DNA from: Nephrocerus scutellatus
Taxonomy: Eukaryota > Arthropoda > Insecta > Diptera > Pipunculidae
Reading direction: 5' to 3'
NCBI GenBank assembly: GCA_947095585.1
Contig: OX352761.1
Location: forward strand, 137,856,277 to 137,920,276
DNA length: 64,000 bases
Part shown: positions 1 to 11,894 of the stretch, one piece after another
How the letters are laid out: every line of letters begins with the position of its first letter
Numbering within the stretch: the first letter of the stretch is position 1
Translations under genes and position numbers: made by a program
The notes under the pieces: model-generated
The model's input: only the letters and a program-made list of their open reading frames with translations
Told to the model about the DNA's origin: nothing
Database searches by the model: none

Positions 1-550
1 GATGTGCGGGGCGCAAAGGATTGTGCCCCACCACATATTGATGTTCCGGTCGAGCGATCAATACCCCATCCTCAATACAATCCAAGCTCACGAAACCAAC
101 TAAACGACATTGCCCTTCTTCGTCTCTCTCGCAGTGTGGCTTACACCGATTTCATTCGTCCGATTTGTTTGCCTCTTGATCAAAATCTTCGTCGTTTAAC
201 ATTTGACGGAATTGTCTTGGATGTTGCCGGCTGGGGTAGAACGGAAGTTGCTTCGGCCAGTTCACTCAAGGTTAAGGCAGCTGTAGAAGGATTCGTTTTG
301 GACGATTGCCGCGAAGTGTACAGGTCACAAAACATAACGCTCGAAGAGACACAAATGTGCGCTGGCGGCAGAGAAGGTGTGGATTCGTGTCGCGGAGACT
401 CTGGTGGTCCACTAATTGCACTTGATACGACAAATAAAAATCGCGCCTATTACCATTGGGCCAGTACCATGTGGCCTGGCAGGTTGGCCTGGTGTTTATA
501 CAAAAACTGGACCTTACGTCGATTGGATTGAGCAGACAATTGAACCGTAG
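1..550 (+). pseudogene. CLIP-type serine protease copy, last exon only, frameshifted
   Basis: The window opens inside the last exon of a fifth protease copy, reading from base 1 (Asp-Val-Arg-Gly). It keeps the catalytic Asp region (NDIALLRL), the trypsin-type Asp189 and the nucleophile in GDSGGPL. After the Tyr-Tyr near base 450 about 23 bases present in copies A-D are missing and replaced by three, a net loss of 20 that shifts the frame. The protein would lose the strand and loop that shape the S1 pocket and the C-terminal helix, ending at an early stop near 531. The original frame and its stop (548-550) are still recognisable. An AATAAA lies at 703-708. I infer a pseudogene. The upstream exons lie outside the window, so other damage cannot be judged. 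Confidence 0.85.
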
Positions 551-1197
551 GATTTAAATATAATAATGTTATGATGACATATATCAGATACAAATTTATT
601 TAAATATTATGTACACAGTGTTTTTTTTTTGTAAAAACCCCACCCAACACTTCTGTTCTATTATTTAAAAAAATCGAAATGTTTCGAACTTAAATTTGTA
701 ATAATAAAGCCTTTGGCTATTTTAAGGTTAATCTTTCTAGAACATTTATTCTTAATTTTATGAATATTATTCAGTTGAGTGTTGCATTTAACATTGCCAA
801 ATATCAAGTACAAATAAGTACTTGATAGATGGAACGCAACTTTTATATATTAAATGCGTCAGATATATAGTCGTACTGTTGCGTAGTTAGAAATGCTAAA
901 TGGAACGAACGATTATAGTAATTTCAAGTCATTCCACACACTTCGTTATTATTATTGCTGCGTTTTAATTTATTTCATCGTGCAAAGACTATGTTTACAA
1001 TCTTGTTAGCATCAGGTATCTTCGTTAACAAATGCCACAAACTTTTGAAATATTATAAAAACAAACGTTGAAGATGGTCATAAACACCGCTTGCAATATT
1101 CTCAATATGGACTTGCAGCCAAATTATTTAGAACACAGGAGAGTTCTACTGGATAGTATTCACAAGCATACAAGTATCATTGCAAAACTGATTTCAG
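551..1197. other. Protease 3' flank, no gene seen
   Basis: This AT-rich stretch begins with 3'-flanking sequence resembling that of gene A (GGATTTAAATATAATAATG after the stop). It includes a motif around 1083-1110 (AAACACCGCTTGCAATATTC) that recurs behind gene A at about 6490. The last 60 bases resemble the intron preceding Rpn9 exon 5. No coding potential is recognised. Confidence 0.6.
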
Positions 1198-1284
1198 TTG
1201 GCCCACCCCTTCCTGGAAACGATTAGATCATTAAATGAATTTCTCCTTAAACTGCCTAGGGTGTATACTTTTTGGCGATATTAA
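1198..1284 (+). pseudogene. Rpn9 exon 5 fragment (passenger copy 1)
   Basis: After a TTTCAG acceptor the sequence reads TTGGCCCACCCCTTCCTGGA and continues to TTTTTGGCGATATT. This is recognisably exon 5 of the intact Rpn9 gene at 36100-36191, with indels and lost codons. The preceding bases resemble the same intron, so it derives from a genomic duplication and not from a processed transcript. It sits downstream of the broken protease, as the intact Rpn9 sits downstream of gene D. Confidence 0.75.
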
Positions 1285-1828
1285 ATCTCTGCTATAGTGT
1301 AATGGTAGAAGGGTAGGCATAGCGACACCCTGATACAGTATGCGTGCGAAAAATTATATCGTAATTTATGATGGAATGAAAATTCTAATTGTTTATTTTA
1401 TCTCTCTCGCAATCAAGGGTTAAAAAAATCACATATTCTTCTTTGGAATCCACCTAAGCATTTAAACTGCACCAGTGTCAGGCTATAGTAATGGCATTAC
1501 GTATTTCAGAACCACAATGGTATGTCGCGCCGAATATTATTTAATGACGTTCTTTATTTCCTTTATATGACTCGTATTACACCATAGATATTTTAATTGA
1601 CCAAAAGGGTCTAATATTTTTATATTTTCTTTGTTAACGGATAGCTAGATACATTCTAAGCGACCGATAAGGGTCTTGGGTTTTGTTATATTATTATCTT
1701 TAATTCCCTATAATTATTGGTAAAATTTTTTTTTAACCGAGAAAAATAAAGATTCATTTGTACTTATAGTTGTTTTGGTAGATATAATATTAAAAATGCC
1801 TGAAATAAAATGTTATTTGAGTGTATCA

Positions 1829-2435
1829 TCACTACATAGTATAAAACAAAGTCGCTTTCTCTGTCCCTATATCCCTATGTATGCTTAGATCTTTAAAACT
1901 ACGCAACGGATTTTGATGCGGTTTTTTTTATTGATAGAGTGATTGAAGAGGAAGGTTTATATGTATAATAACATCCATTAAATAGTGGAGAAATACTGTT
2001 ATTTTTGAGGTTTCTAATGTGATGTCGTAAATGATTACATTTTTTCCGCTTACATTGCAAACGCAGGTTGAACCCTACGAGATTTATCAAAATAATGTAC
2101 TAAGTATTGTACACATTGAAAAGGTCTACAGAAAACTCCGCGATGGTATATGTCTATCTCTTATGGATATCCCACAATAACATTTTTTTGTCATTTACCT
2201 TTTACGCATCAAAATCCGTTGCGTAGTTTTATAGATCTAAGCATACATAGGGATATAGGGACAGAGAAAGCGACTTTGTTTTATACTATGTAGTGATGTA
2301 GTGATAGGGACAGAGAAAGCGACTTTGTTTTATACTATGTAGTGATAGTGAAGTATAGTACACCCCCACCACGCGATGGTAAGAGGAAGTCGTGAGTCCC
2401 AGTGTGCGGGTAGCAAAGCGCCAGTGAGCATCTAG
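1829..2435 (+). mobile_element. Non-autonomous Helitron with internal inverted repeat
   Basis: It starts with TC (TCACTACATAG) after an A and ends in CTAG before a T, as Helitrons inserted into AT do. The 3' part shares GGGTAGCAAAGCG with the Helitron ending at 55905. Inside, about 95 bases at 1829-1922 recur inverted at about 2203-2306 (CGCAACGGATTTTGATGCG on one arm, its complement on the other), giving a large foldback. About 38 bases of the right arm are tandemly duplicated at 2307-2345. No protein is encoded. Confidence 0.6.
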
Positions 2436-2855
2436 TAGATTATATTTACTTGTTTTCCTTCCAGCCTAGGTACTACTAAGGTCTGCCGTGGGTTGGCAGT
2501 AGGCTTTTGAGAATGAGAAGGGGGTGTAGCGTACGTTACTGGCTTAGTTTCCACCCTTATTACCCCCATCATAGGTCGTTTTTATTTTATTTTATTTTCT
2601 ATAGATTTTACATTCACTATAGTGACGGCACGCAAGTTTTTTTGTAATGTGCCCGGAGTATACCAGCATCCAAAAACCCACCCCACGACACGACGAGCTA
2701 AGTAGCGATAACCAGTGTGCTACCGGTATGTAGCTAGCTCCACAAAGGAACTGGGATTTAAGGCCAAAGTCAGATAATGACCCGACCCTGAACCCATAAA
2801 AAGGGTGGAACCCTATCCATTAATCCCTAGGCTGGAAAAAATCACATTACAGAAA

Positions 2856-4450
2856 TGGAGCCCAACGTTGGGCCCGAGAGAGTGACAGCGACGGCGAAGG
2901 CAGAGGTTGAATCAAAAGATATTATTATAATGCTTAATATAAAAGAATATCTTTATTGTTAAATTAAATGGTTATGGTTATAGTAAATGTTAATATGGCT
3001 TATATTTATCACGTGTTTCGGCTTGCGTGTGTTTGTGTGTCGCGGCTTGTTGGCAGAATGTATTTCTGCGATGAGTTGTAGACTGCACGACATCCACTTT
3101 TCGACTCAATTTGACTTTCGTCTTTTGTTACGCTATATTACTCGTCAGTATCAAGTACGATGTCGGTGCCTATTAGTCGTCTCTCTCTAACAGTAGATCT
3201 CTTGGAATTCCACTTTCCGAATTTCAATTTCTGATAGTTTAATGCATGTCGTTAAGGATACTTTGTTTTTTGTTCGTTACGATGTAGTACCTGAAGAGGA
3301 TACTCGAGAATTGCGGGACTTCGGATGCATTCCAATTTCAAATTCTCGACCTGGTATTTTGCTTTGAAAAACTGTTTAGTTTGGTTTACCACATCAGATC
3401 CTTCTCCATTTGGAAAGATCCGCTGAGATTGGTGAACGGACCTTTTTCTTCAATTGCAGACATCCGCTGGTGTAGAGATACTGACCAACAGACCTCACGT
3501 TCATCACTACCTTATTTTTACCATTGCTGTTTGCTCACCGTCCTGGGTACCGCTAGCTGGAGGACAAAGTAAATTTTTGATGTCACAATATTTTTATGGT
3601 TTCGGAACTATACTATTATTATTATAATCTAGATTTTAGGCTTTTCCGTTTGGATTAGGAAGCATGTTTTGTAAGGTGTTTTAACGCATTTAACGATAAA
3701 ACCATATCGTGAAGTTCAGTGTTTGGATTTGATCGATTTTAAGTAGATTGCTTTGAGATAATGTGACCTAGATTTGCAAACGGTAGATGTTGGGTTTTCT
3801 TGCATCTATAGTGTGGTACCTATATTAGTTTATGTTGCTTCTTCTTTGCGAGAAAACGGCGAATGGAAGTCGACACCCGATAAAAGCAAAGGTTGATATA
3901 AAAATTGAGTTTCAAGGACAGACTCGAGAAATCGAACTGTACCTCATCTGTAAACCTTCACACGATTTCTATCTTGGTATCGACTTTAGGAAAGCGTTTA
4001 ATTTAGGGCCTGGTATCATCGGAGATTTACACCATAGTTTGGATTCCGGATTGGACAGGTTGGACAGAACAGGGGATAAAACCACATAAAATCACTCTCG
4101 ATTTAACGAGCGGACAGTTGAGAAAACTGGAGGCGGTTAAGTCTCGTTTTTCGCTTTCCTGGAGTTCGCCTGTTGTGTTGGTACGTCAACCGGGAAAAGT
4201 TTGACTTGTCTACACTCGAGAACGGGATTCTAGACCGATTAACCGCCTGCCGAGGTCATCTCGAGTCTGAATTTAAAGAAGGCGTTCCATCAAATTCCGT
4301 TGGAAGTGAGTTCTCGGGACAAAAGGGCTTTCACTGTCCCAAATAGACCTTTATATTAATATCGAGTGATGCCGTTCGGCTTGAGCAATGCTCTTCAGAC
4401 TTTTTGTAGATTAATTGATCAAGTGATCCCCCAAATTTTGAGATTTTGTA
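2856..4450 (+). mobile_element. Ty3/Gypsy LTR retrotransposon remnant
   Basis: Bases 2856-2873 resemble a primer-binding site for tRNA-Lys (TGGAGCCCAACGTTGGGC, two differences from the form I remember). The sequence just upstream is probably the end of an LTR. At about 3832-4030 an aspartic-protease-like segment is readable (FQGQ, LYLICKPSHDFYLGIDF). From about 4150 a reverse-transcriptase segment is readable with WSSPVVLVRQPGK, AFHQIPLEVSSRDKRAF and VMPFGLSNAL. Several stops and frame changes separate these pieces, and integrase and the right LTR are absent. It is a dead, truncated copy lying between the Rpn9 fragment and gene A. Confidence 0.7.
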
Positions 4451-4454
4451 TTTG

Positions 4455-4625
4455 TGCATTTGGACGATTTAAAATTTAAGTCAAACTTTGCACACATTTG
4501 TATCTCCGAAGGGTTCGGTTTTTTTTTTAAATTAACCTTATTTTATTCAAAACTTGCACACATGTGTATCTCCGATTAAAGAATTTAAATGAAATTTTTA
4601 AATTTTTATGGGTTGTTTTTATCAA
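4455..4625 (+). repeat. Partial copy of the CACATGTGTA repeat family
   Basis: It contains two TTGCACACATxTGTATCTCCG blocks and ends in TTTTTATGGGTTGTTTTTA, the terminus shared with copies near 8541, 22564, 41200 and 63545. No coding potential. Confidence 0.6.
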
Positions 4626-4844
4626 AAAAACTTTTATTCTCCGCGACTTCCCAACGGAATTGCTTGTAGCCTCACACAGTCAAGAAGATCTCAGTTCTCC
4701 ATGCAAATTCAAAATCATTTGGATCACCTTCAATTATGCCCATGCCACTCCCAATCTACACGTAGAGATGCAGACGTATTTTCACTAAGCTCCATTCGAT
4801 TGTCTGTTTAAGAAGCGCACTAGACTGCGATCAAGTTTAGAGCA

Positions 4845-5060
4845 TCGTAGCGCACAGAGAGCTTTCCTCGTTTTAGTTTTGATTCTGATCTCAAGCGAAG
4901 AAGAATAGTGCTCATACGACCGGCATAGGAGAATTAATTGCTAAAAACAACAACTAACAGCTTATTTGTTTTTGATATAATTTGGAATTAGCTTTAGAAT
5001 GCTAAACATAATTTCAACTGCTCAGATTTTAAACTAGTTTAAATAATTCAAAAGAATAAA
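4845..5060 (+). promoter_or_regulatory. Presumed promoter and 5' leader of protease gene A
   Basis: The segment CACAGAGAGCTTT ... TTTTGATTCTGATCTCAAGCG (about 4853-4896) is shared with the upstream regions of genes B, C and D, where it carries a TCAGT-type arthropod initiator. Here the initiator is degraded to TTAGT. No TATA box is obvious. Conservation among paralogues is the only evidence. Confidence 0.45.
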
Positions 5061-6440
5061 ATGAAAATCTATTTGGCTCTAGCAGCTTTTGCCAGCTTTG
5101 CATTGGTGTTTACGTCAGCTCGTAAGTATAAAAATAATACAATTATTGTCTTTTCGGTTGTAACTTAACAGAACATAAAAGAAATATTATTTTACTAAGA
5201 AAATAATATAGTTTTTTTATTATTATTGAACTACAGATTACAAGAAATCTGATTCATGTCCATGTTTAAACATAGCTCCAAGTAAACTCTCTTTATATGT
5301 GCTTTTCTTACTTTTTCTTCAACGAAATACACTATTTAACTTTTAAAATCAAATTTAATTGACCTCACTGACAAGAAATAAACAACAACATAACACTATT
5401 CCCTTAAAAGCCTTGTCTGTTGATTCACCTAAATCAGTAACTTATTTTTCTGATTATATAGAAGTGGACGTACCAAACTACGTTTCTGCAACTTCTGAAA
5501 CTTCGACGAAAGTGAGTACACGCGGTAATGGACTTCTCCCACAACCAGGCACTTGTGGCAATGTTCTCTCGAATCGCATTTTCGGAGGTAATGTAACAAA
5601 GATCGATGAATTCCCGTGGATGGTTTTAATTGAATACACCAAAGGTACCTAGAGTATGCTTTTCTTTTCAGAGTGTAAACGTAAAATGCATTCCTTCCAT
5701 TTTAAGGTGAAGGCGTAAAGGGACATCACTGCGGTGGATCATTGATCAACAATCGGTATGTGGTAACTGCTTCTCACTGTGTCAATGGCAAAGGTATTCC
5801 CGTAAATTGGCAACTAACAGGTGTTCGTCTTGGTGAATGGGATACATCGACTGATCCGGATTGTGAAATCGATGTGCGGGGCGGAAAGGATTGTGCCCCA
5901 CCACATATTGATGTTCCGGTCGAGCGATCAATACCCCATCCTCAATACAATCCAAACTCACTAAGTCAAGTAAACGACATTGCCCTTCTTCGTCTCTCTC
6001 GCAGTGTAGCTTACACCGATTTCATTCGTCCGATTTGTTTGCCCCTTGATCAAAATCTTCGTCGCTTAACATTAGACGGAATTGTTATGGATGTTGCCGG
6101 CTGGGGTAAAACGGAATCTGCTTCGGCCAGTTCAGTTAAGCTTAAGGCATCTGTAGAAGGATTCGTTTTGGACGATTGCCGCGAAGTGTACAGGTCACAA
6201 AACATAATGCTCGAAGAGACACAAATGTGCGCTGGCGGTACAGAAGGTGTTGATTCGTGCCGCGGAGACTCTGGTGGTCCACTGATTGGACTTGATACGA
6301 CAAATAAAAATCGCGCCTATTACTTTTTAGCCGGAGTCGTTTCCTTTGGACCAGCACCATGTGGCCGGGCAGGTTGGCCTGGAGTTTATACAAAAACTGG
6401 AGCTTACGTGGATTGGATTGAGCAGACAATTGAACCGTAG
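5061..6440 (+). CDS. Secreted trypsin-like serine protease, CLIP domain lost (gene A)
   Basis: Three exons fit in frame: 5061-5121, 5462-5644 and 5707-6440, with GT/AG borders, giving 325 residues. Residues 1-20 are a signal peptide (hydrophobic, ending TSA). A short propeptide follows with Cys52 (GTCG), then the activation site after Arg59 (SNR before IFGG). The protease domain has His in TASHCV, Asp in NDIALL and Ser in GDSGGPL. Asp189 and the two pocket glycines predict cleavage after Arg or Lys. It resembles fly MP1 and easter proteases, which act in haemolymph or extracellular cascades. Paralogues B-D have a six-cysteine CLIP domain exactly where A has none, and A also lacks the intron that splits it. 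The ancestor was therefore a CLIP protease. Without CLIP, localisation or activation should change, and that is inference. Polyadenylation signal at 6486-6491. Confidence 0.9.
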
Positions 6441-6557
6441 GATTTAAATATAATAATGTTATGGTGACATATTTCATAAGACGGTAATAAACACCGCTTG
6501 CAATATTCCCAATATTCTCATTAACGATATATGTATAAACGATTTAAATAATAATAA

Positions 6558-6870
6558 AAACAAGCATACAGGTAAATATCTCCTTCTGGAATCGCTTAGA
6601 TGATTAAATCAATGTCTCGTTAAACTGTTAAGGACGTGTACTTTTTAGCGATATTAAATCTTTACTAGTCATGTATATATTTTTTTCCAAATTTAAATTT
6701 AAATTCAATGAAATAAAAATAACTTAGGGCGATATTCCCGATTTGGCTGCGCATGGAGATGACCTTCGAGATATCCGCAACTAAGCAATCCATTTCATTT
6801 CGCGAAACAACTTGAACTTCTCATAATGAGAAGGTCATTGTCAATATGTTGTGGGTAAGTAAAAAATATG
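6558..6870 (+). pseudogene. Rpn9 exon 5-6 fragment (passenger copy 2)
   Basis: Bases 6565-6655 correspond to Rpn9 exon 5 and 6710-6860 to exon 6 (ATTCCCGATTTGGCTGCGCA, ATGGAGATGACCTTC, and the end TGTTGTGGGTAAG that still looks like a donor). The intron between them is retained. Internal deletions and stops destroy the reading frame. It lies directly behind protease gene A. Confidence 0.85.
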
Positions 6871-6879
6871 AACATTAAG

Positions 6880-7494
6880 AATAACTTGAATACGAGTACA
6901 TAAATCATTGATCAAAATTGAGCTACGAGCATAACTGAAAACGTTAATCGAAAAGCAGTTTTACTTAAAAGTATGAAGGAAAGAGTATACGAGTATTGTA
7001 TACTCATTACCTTTTAGTTGTTAATTACTGTTTTGTACCAACATACATACGAGTACATAGCATAGAGCACCTCCACGACAATATTGTTACTCGTATTCTT
7101 GTGATGGCTTACAATTTACGGTGTTTGCTGGAAATGCCGGTTTTGCAAGTTCATCTTTTCTGACGATCTTATGCACACTCCCGCTTGTTGGTGGTGTTTG
7201 GGGATAGGTGGTCAACTGGTATTGCCGTCGACCCTCCAGTACCGGCGATCTGCGTTTATTGATAAAAATGTTGACTCTCTGCTAGTGAGATCTGAATTTT
7301 AAGCTCTGTAGGGCACTGAGAGGGAGAGCTTTTCTGGGTTTCAGACTTTCAGTTTTGTTTCTGACCTCAAGCGAAGAACTTGTGTTGATAAAATCGGTAA
7401 ACGAAATAAAAAACTACAAAAACGGCCAGCATTTTGCCCGCAATTTGAAAAACTCTGAACATAATATCAAAAAAAGTATTTTAAGCAATTTCAA
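6880..7494 (+). promoter_or_regulatory. Conserved upstream block and promoter of protease gene B
   Basis: This block recurs with high similarity before genes C (16255-16838) and D (26400-27000). It includes GATGGCTTGCAATCTGCGG-like sequence, a GATA-type site (TTGATAA near 7259), AAGCTCTGTAG and then TCAGTTTTGTTTCTGA near 7349, a plausible arthropod initiator. The long shared block is a product of the unit duplication, so conservation alone does not prove function. The initiator and short leader are the best-supported part. Confidence 0.5.
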
Positions 7495-10400
7495 ATGAAA
7501 AACTATTTGGCTGTAGCTTTTACCAGCTTTGCATTGGTGTTAACGTCAGCTCGTAAGTATTGCCAAAAATACAGCAATATTATTGTATTTTCGGTTATAA
7601 CGGAAACAGTAAATTACACTAAACATTTTCTAGAAACACAATATATATTCATATTCATTACCCATCTAAGAACAACAATCGTCAGTAACTCGTGTTCCTT
7701 CGTTTGTTATCAAAGTAGAACGACTTTTATGCTGACCCTACAATGAACTAAATCTGTTTTTTAATTTATATTTCCTAATTATTTTACGAATAAAGCTGAT
7801 CTTTCTGGTTTATTTTCCAAGAATTTATGACTTTATGTTAATAACTATTTGTTTGCATCAATAAAATGTGGTTACCAAAGTCGTGAAACTTTTGCCTATC
7901 TTGTCTTGTAAAATTCAAAACCTATATCGGTAAAGAAAACAATAAAAAGAGGTAACGCATTGAGTGTAAGCGTCTCATTTAAAGTTTTTTTTACAGGAAT
8001 ACCAAATCTACTAGTAATACTTGTTTAATAGTTAAATGTGTTTTGCATATAAAATTAAACCTACAAAGTAAAACTAAATAAGTTCTAAACGTTGTACCTG
8101 GACTCTCTACCGCTCCGGACTTCTAGTCGGTATCTTCCATCATCCATCAAAGGCTTAGTCAGTCTGCCAAGCATAAAGCAAGCTCATGCTAACAATATGA
8201 TTAGCCCACCGTTAGTACGATAGTTCACCTAACGATTGTAAGTCTTCTTAGAAAAACCATGAACAGGATCTAGTCTGATCTGATACACTAAAATATAACC
8301 ATAAAAATTAAGAAATATTACTACTTTTAACATTTTACAATATATTTTTTTAACTTGTATTTAATTATAAAATTAATTTTAGTTCTAAATACATACACTT
8401 TTACGAATAATACGAGTATGACAAAAGAACAATAATTGCAAATAGAAGCTGTAGAGTTTCACACATTTATTAGTATAACATAAATAATAAAAAAAAATAT
8501 CTATCTATACTAAACTATATAAACGCCGGGCAACGCTTGTAATTTTTTAAATTCGCTATATTAACTTCGCGTTCCCGTGACTGGTGGGCAGAATCTTGTG
8601 ATCAATTTTTAGCACACTTCCTAAAGCCCGATTTTATTGAAATTTTGCACACATGTATATTTCCGCTGACAATACTTTCTACTAAATCGAATTTGAGTGT
8701 AATCGAGCCGCGGGTTTGGGGGCTCCCATACAAATTTTATTCCCCGGCATCAGATCATTTCATACTATAATGACTGTGTTCTGTGTGCGTTGTGCGCTGA
8801 GCTTTACGATTGTGGTTGTGTTGTCGTTGGATTGCAGTGATTCGTATGTGTTTTTGTATTTCAGCATTTATAGTGGAATTCAGTATACTTTTGGTTTTTA
8901 GATAATTTACATGAACAATTTTAATTTTATGGGTTGTTTTTTTTATAGCTAAATTGAAAACTACTAAATCTTGGTATGGGTCAGTATGAGGCGGGTGGCC
9001 GGGGGTGTGGTGTCAGTGAAGGGATGACTGGGTTGCTGGTGGTCAGTTGGATGAAGGTTAGTGGGTTAGGTGGTCAGTACAAGGTTGGTGAGTAGGCTTG
9101 GGGCAGACGAGCAAGGCCGGAAATTTCAGTTAGTTTACATATAAAACGAGAGTTATCGTAAGGTAAATAAATTCCTCATTACAATTATCTGTGTCTATCA
9201 GTCTAAGTAAACCTTCTTTATATGTGCTTCTCTTCCTTTTTATTCTCAATCAAATCACACTATTTTAATTTTTCAATTAATTGAAATATACGACAGTGAC
9301 AAAAAACAGCATTAACAAACGTGACACTACTTCAATAAAATCCTTGTGTGTTGATTCATCTAAATCAGTTATTTATTTTCCTGACGATATAGAAGTGGAA
9401 ATTCCGAACTATGGGCGATGCATAACACCCAATCGAGAACGAGCTTTCTGCATTGTGCTTGACAACTGCAACTATTTGTATAATCTTCTGAGAACGCCTC
9501 CACTTAGCGAGAAGGACAAGTTGTATTTAAGTCGGAGCCAGTGTGGATATCAGAATGGCAAAGTTTTGGTTAGACAAATTAACAGCAGTTTCAAGTGATT
9601 AAAAATATGGCCATAATATTAAATTGTTCCTTAGATTTGCTGTCCAGATCGTTATCGGCAGGCTGTTCCTGCCAAACCCACTGAAAGTTCAATAAAAGTA
9701 AATACTAGCGCTAATGGACTTCTGCCACAACCAGGCACTTGTGGTAATGTTCTCTCGAATCGTATTTACGGTGGTAATGTAACAAAGATCGATGAATTCC
9801 CGTGGATGGTTTTAATTGAATACACCAAAGGTACCTTTTCTTTTCTGAGTGTAAATCTAAACTGTGTTTCTTCCATTTTAAGGTAAAGGCATAAAAGGAC
9901 ATAACTGCGGTGGATCACTGATCAACAATCGCTATGTATTAACTGCTTCTCATTGTGTCAATGGTATTCCCGGAAATTGGCAACTAACAGGTGTACGGCT
10001 TGGTGAATGGGATACATCGACCGTTCCCGATTGTGAGATTGATGTGCGGGGCGAAAAAGATTGTGCCCCACCACATATTGATGTTCCAGTAGAACGATTA
10101 ATACCCCATCCTCAATATAATCCACGAAACAAAGTAAACGACATTGCCCTTATTCGTCTCTCTCGCAGTGTGGCTTACACCGATTTCATTCGTCCGATTT
10201 GTTTGCCCCTTGATCAAAATCTTCGTCGTTTAACATTTGACGGATTTGTCTTGGATGTTGCTGGCTGGGGTAGAACGGAATCTGCTTCCGCCAGTTCAGT
10301 TAAGCTTAAGGCATCTGTAGAAGGATTCGTTTTGGACGATTGTCGCATAGTGTACAGGTCACAAAACATAATGCTCGAAGAGACACAAATGTGCGCGGGT

Positions 10401-10604
10401 GGCAGAAAAGGTGTGGATTCGTGCCGCGGAGACTCTGGTGGTCCACTAATTGCACTTGATACGACAAGTAAAGTTCGTGCCTATTACTTTTTGGCCGGTG
10501 TAGTTTCCTTTGGGCCAACACCGTGTGGTAGGGCAGGTTGGCCTGGTGTTTATACAAAAACTGGAGCTTATGTTGATTGGATTAAACAGACGATTGAGCC
10601 GTAG
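7495..10604 (+). CDS. Secreted CLIP-domain serine protease (gene B)
   Basis: Four exons give an unbroken 383-residue protein: 7495-7552, 9393-9568, 9635-9830 and 9883-10604. Residues 1-19 form a signal peptide. The CLIP domain has cysteines at about 29, 39, 45, 70, 80 and 81, the last pair (ICCP) contributed by exon 3. Cys114 lies in GTCG. Activation occurs after Arg121 (NR before IYGG), as in CLIPB-type proteases. The catalytic triad is complete (ASHC, NDIAL, GDSGG) and Asp189 makes it trypsin-like. The domain is a few residues shorter than C around the His loop and before the catalytic Asp. Intron 1 is 1.8 kb and holds a broken Helitron plus another repeat. Family members act in melanization, Toll and coagulation cascades. 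The specific partner here is unknown. Confidence 0.9.
8504..9133 (+). mobile_element. Degraded Helitron in gene B intron 1, interrupted by another repeat
   Basis: TCTATACTAAACTATATAAA near 8504 resembles a Helitron start. Degenerate G/T-rich repeats (GTGGTCAGT-like) at 8990-9110 match the minisatellite of the Helitron at 55338. The end near 9130 (CAGTTAGT) is a decayed CTAGT. The middle, 8541-8946, is a copy of the CACATGTGTA family inserted into it. Confidence 0.5.
8541..8946 (+). repeat. CACATGTGTA family copy
   Basis: It begins with TTTTTTAAATTCGCTATATT, has CCCGATTTTATTGAAATTTT followed by GCACACATGTATATTTCC, and ends in TTTTATGGGTTGTTTT. These are the conserved terminal and internal blocks of the dispersed family in this window. 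Confidence 0.7.
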
Positions 10605-11700
10605 GATTTAAATATTATATAAGGCGACAAATTTCAGATGAAAATGCAATTACCTATATGTACACAACCAAAAAGTTTTACTGAGTGCAGAACTCTCAAA
10701 ATGGAAAAACTTCAGCCTTAAGACTTACAAGATTGTATAATTTTGATAAAAAATATGTTTTGCTTGTTATGTTGATTGAAAAGGTATTGCATGAATTATA
10801 AACTGGCGTCGGCTGCGTTTCTATTTAATTTCGTAAGCGTAAATTGGTCTGAAACACATGTGCAAATATTGTGCATTCCTCGAAATTAGAAATAAAGATA
10901 TCATGCGGCGTTGTTTAATTCCCTACCGAATACTATTGCTTCACCTTTTTTGAATATGCATGTATCTAAAGCTATCTACACATTTGTTTGTTGTACTTCT
11001 GTAAGTTTTATTTTATAAAATACATTCAATTTATTAAACTTTCAAACATTTTTAAGGCTCCAGTAATTTCAAAAGTGCACACAGAACATTAAACAGTTTT
11101 GTTGATTTTTTTCGAATACCTTACAAAAACTGAGCTTTAGTTCTTGTAAACAAAGGCACCACAGTCTTCGTCAAAGTGTCAACAAATAGGAAGGATCTGT
11201 TAATTGCGGCAAAAAGAAATGTAAAATACAGCTGTTTAGCTATCTGCTAATACGGTAGAAGACTCAAACTAGATAATCGGATTTATAGATTACCAGCTGT
11301 TCCGTGGCGCTTTGTTACCCGCACAGCCAAAGGTTCGGGACACTTTGCTACCCGCACAGGCATTGAGTGCTATCGCGCTCAACTGCGCAACTACACTCAA
11401 TGAGAAAAAATCAGCGAGCCCACTGACTACAGTGTCCGACCGCTTCCAAATATGGCGGTTCTTTCTTTACCAAGCAGATGTGCAAAATTTCAGAACGCTA
11501 CTATTAAAAACTCTGAAAAATTCATAAAAACAAGATATATAAAAACAATTCGTATAATGATCACTTTCAAAATATGCCTATTAACTGCTCATTATGGTAT
11601 AAAACCCCTAAGCAAAGTTTGAACGCGATCGGTTAAAGGGTTAGGCAGTCCATAGGGAACATACATAAAATAAAATAAATTTTGAGTGTCGCTGCTCTAC
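10605..11700. other. Gene B 3' flank and unrecognised AT-rich DNA
   Basis: The first 100 bases resemble the 3' flanks of genes C and D (TGCAATTACCTATATGTAC), not that of gene A. A short direct duplication (CTTTGYTACCCGCACAG, 11311-11360) lies further on. I see no gene. Confidence 0.5.
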
Positions 11701-11894
11701 GGTATAAAGCTACTTTCGAAGCTTATTTGAATAATTTTGCTGGCGATTTATATCCTGCTTCTCCTTGTGGGCATCTTCTACGCCTACGTGCCAACGTGTA
11801 CGGTTCTTGGCAATGAGCTTCAGCGCTCCTCAACTCTTCCCCAATTGTCGTGTCTTCTCCTCAACTGTTATGCACCATGTATTTCTCGGTCTTG

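Noticed and set aside
6142..6477. Antisense open frames opposite the protease catalytic exons (also near 10306, 21906, 21998, 30969)
   Set aside because: They recur at the same place in each copy as shadows of the sense codons and show no exon structure or motifs of their own.
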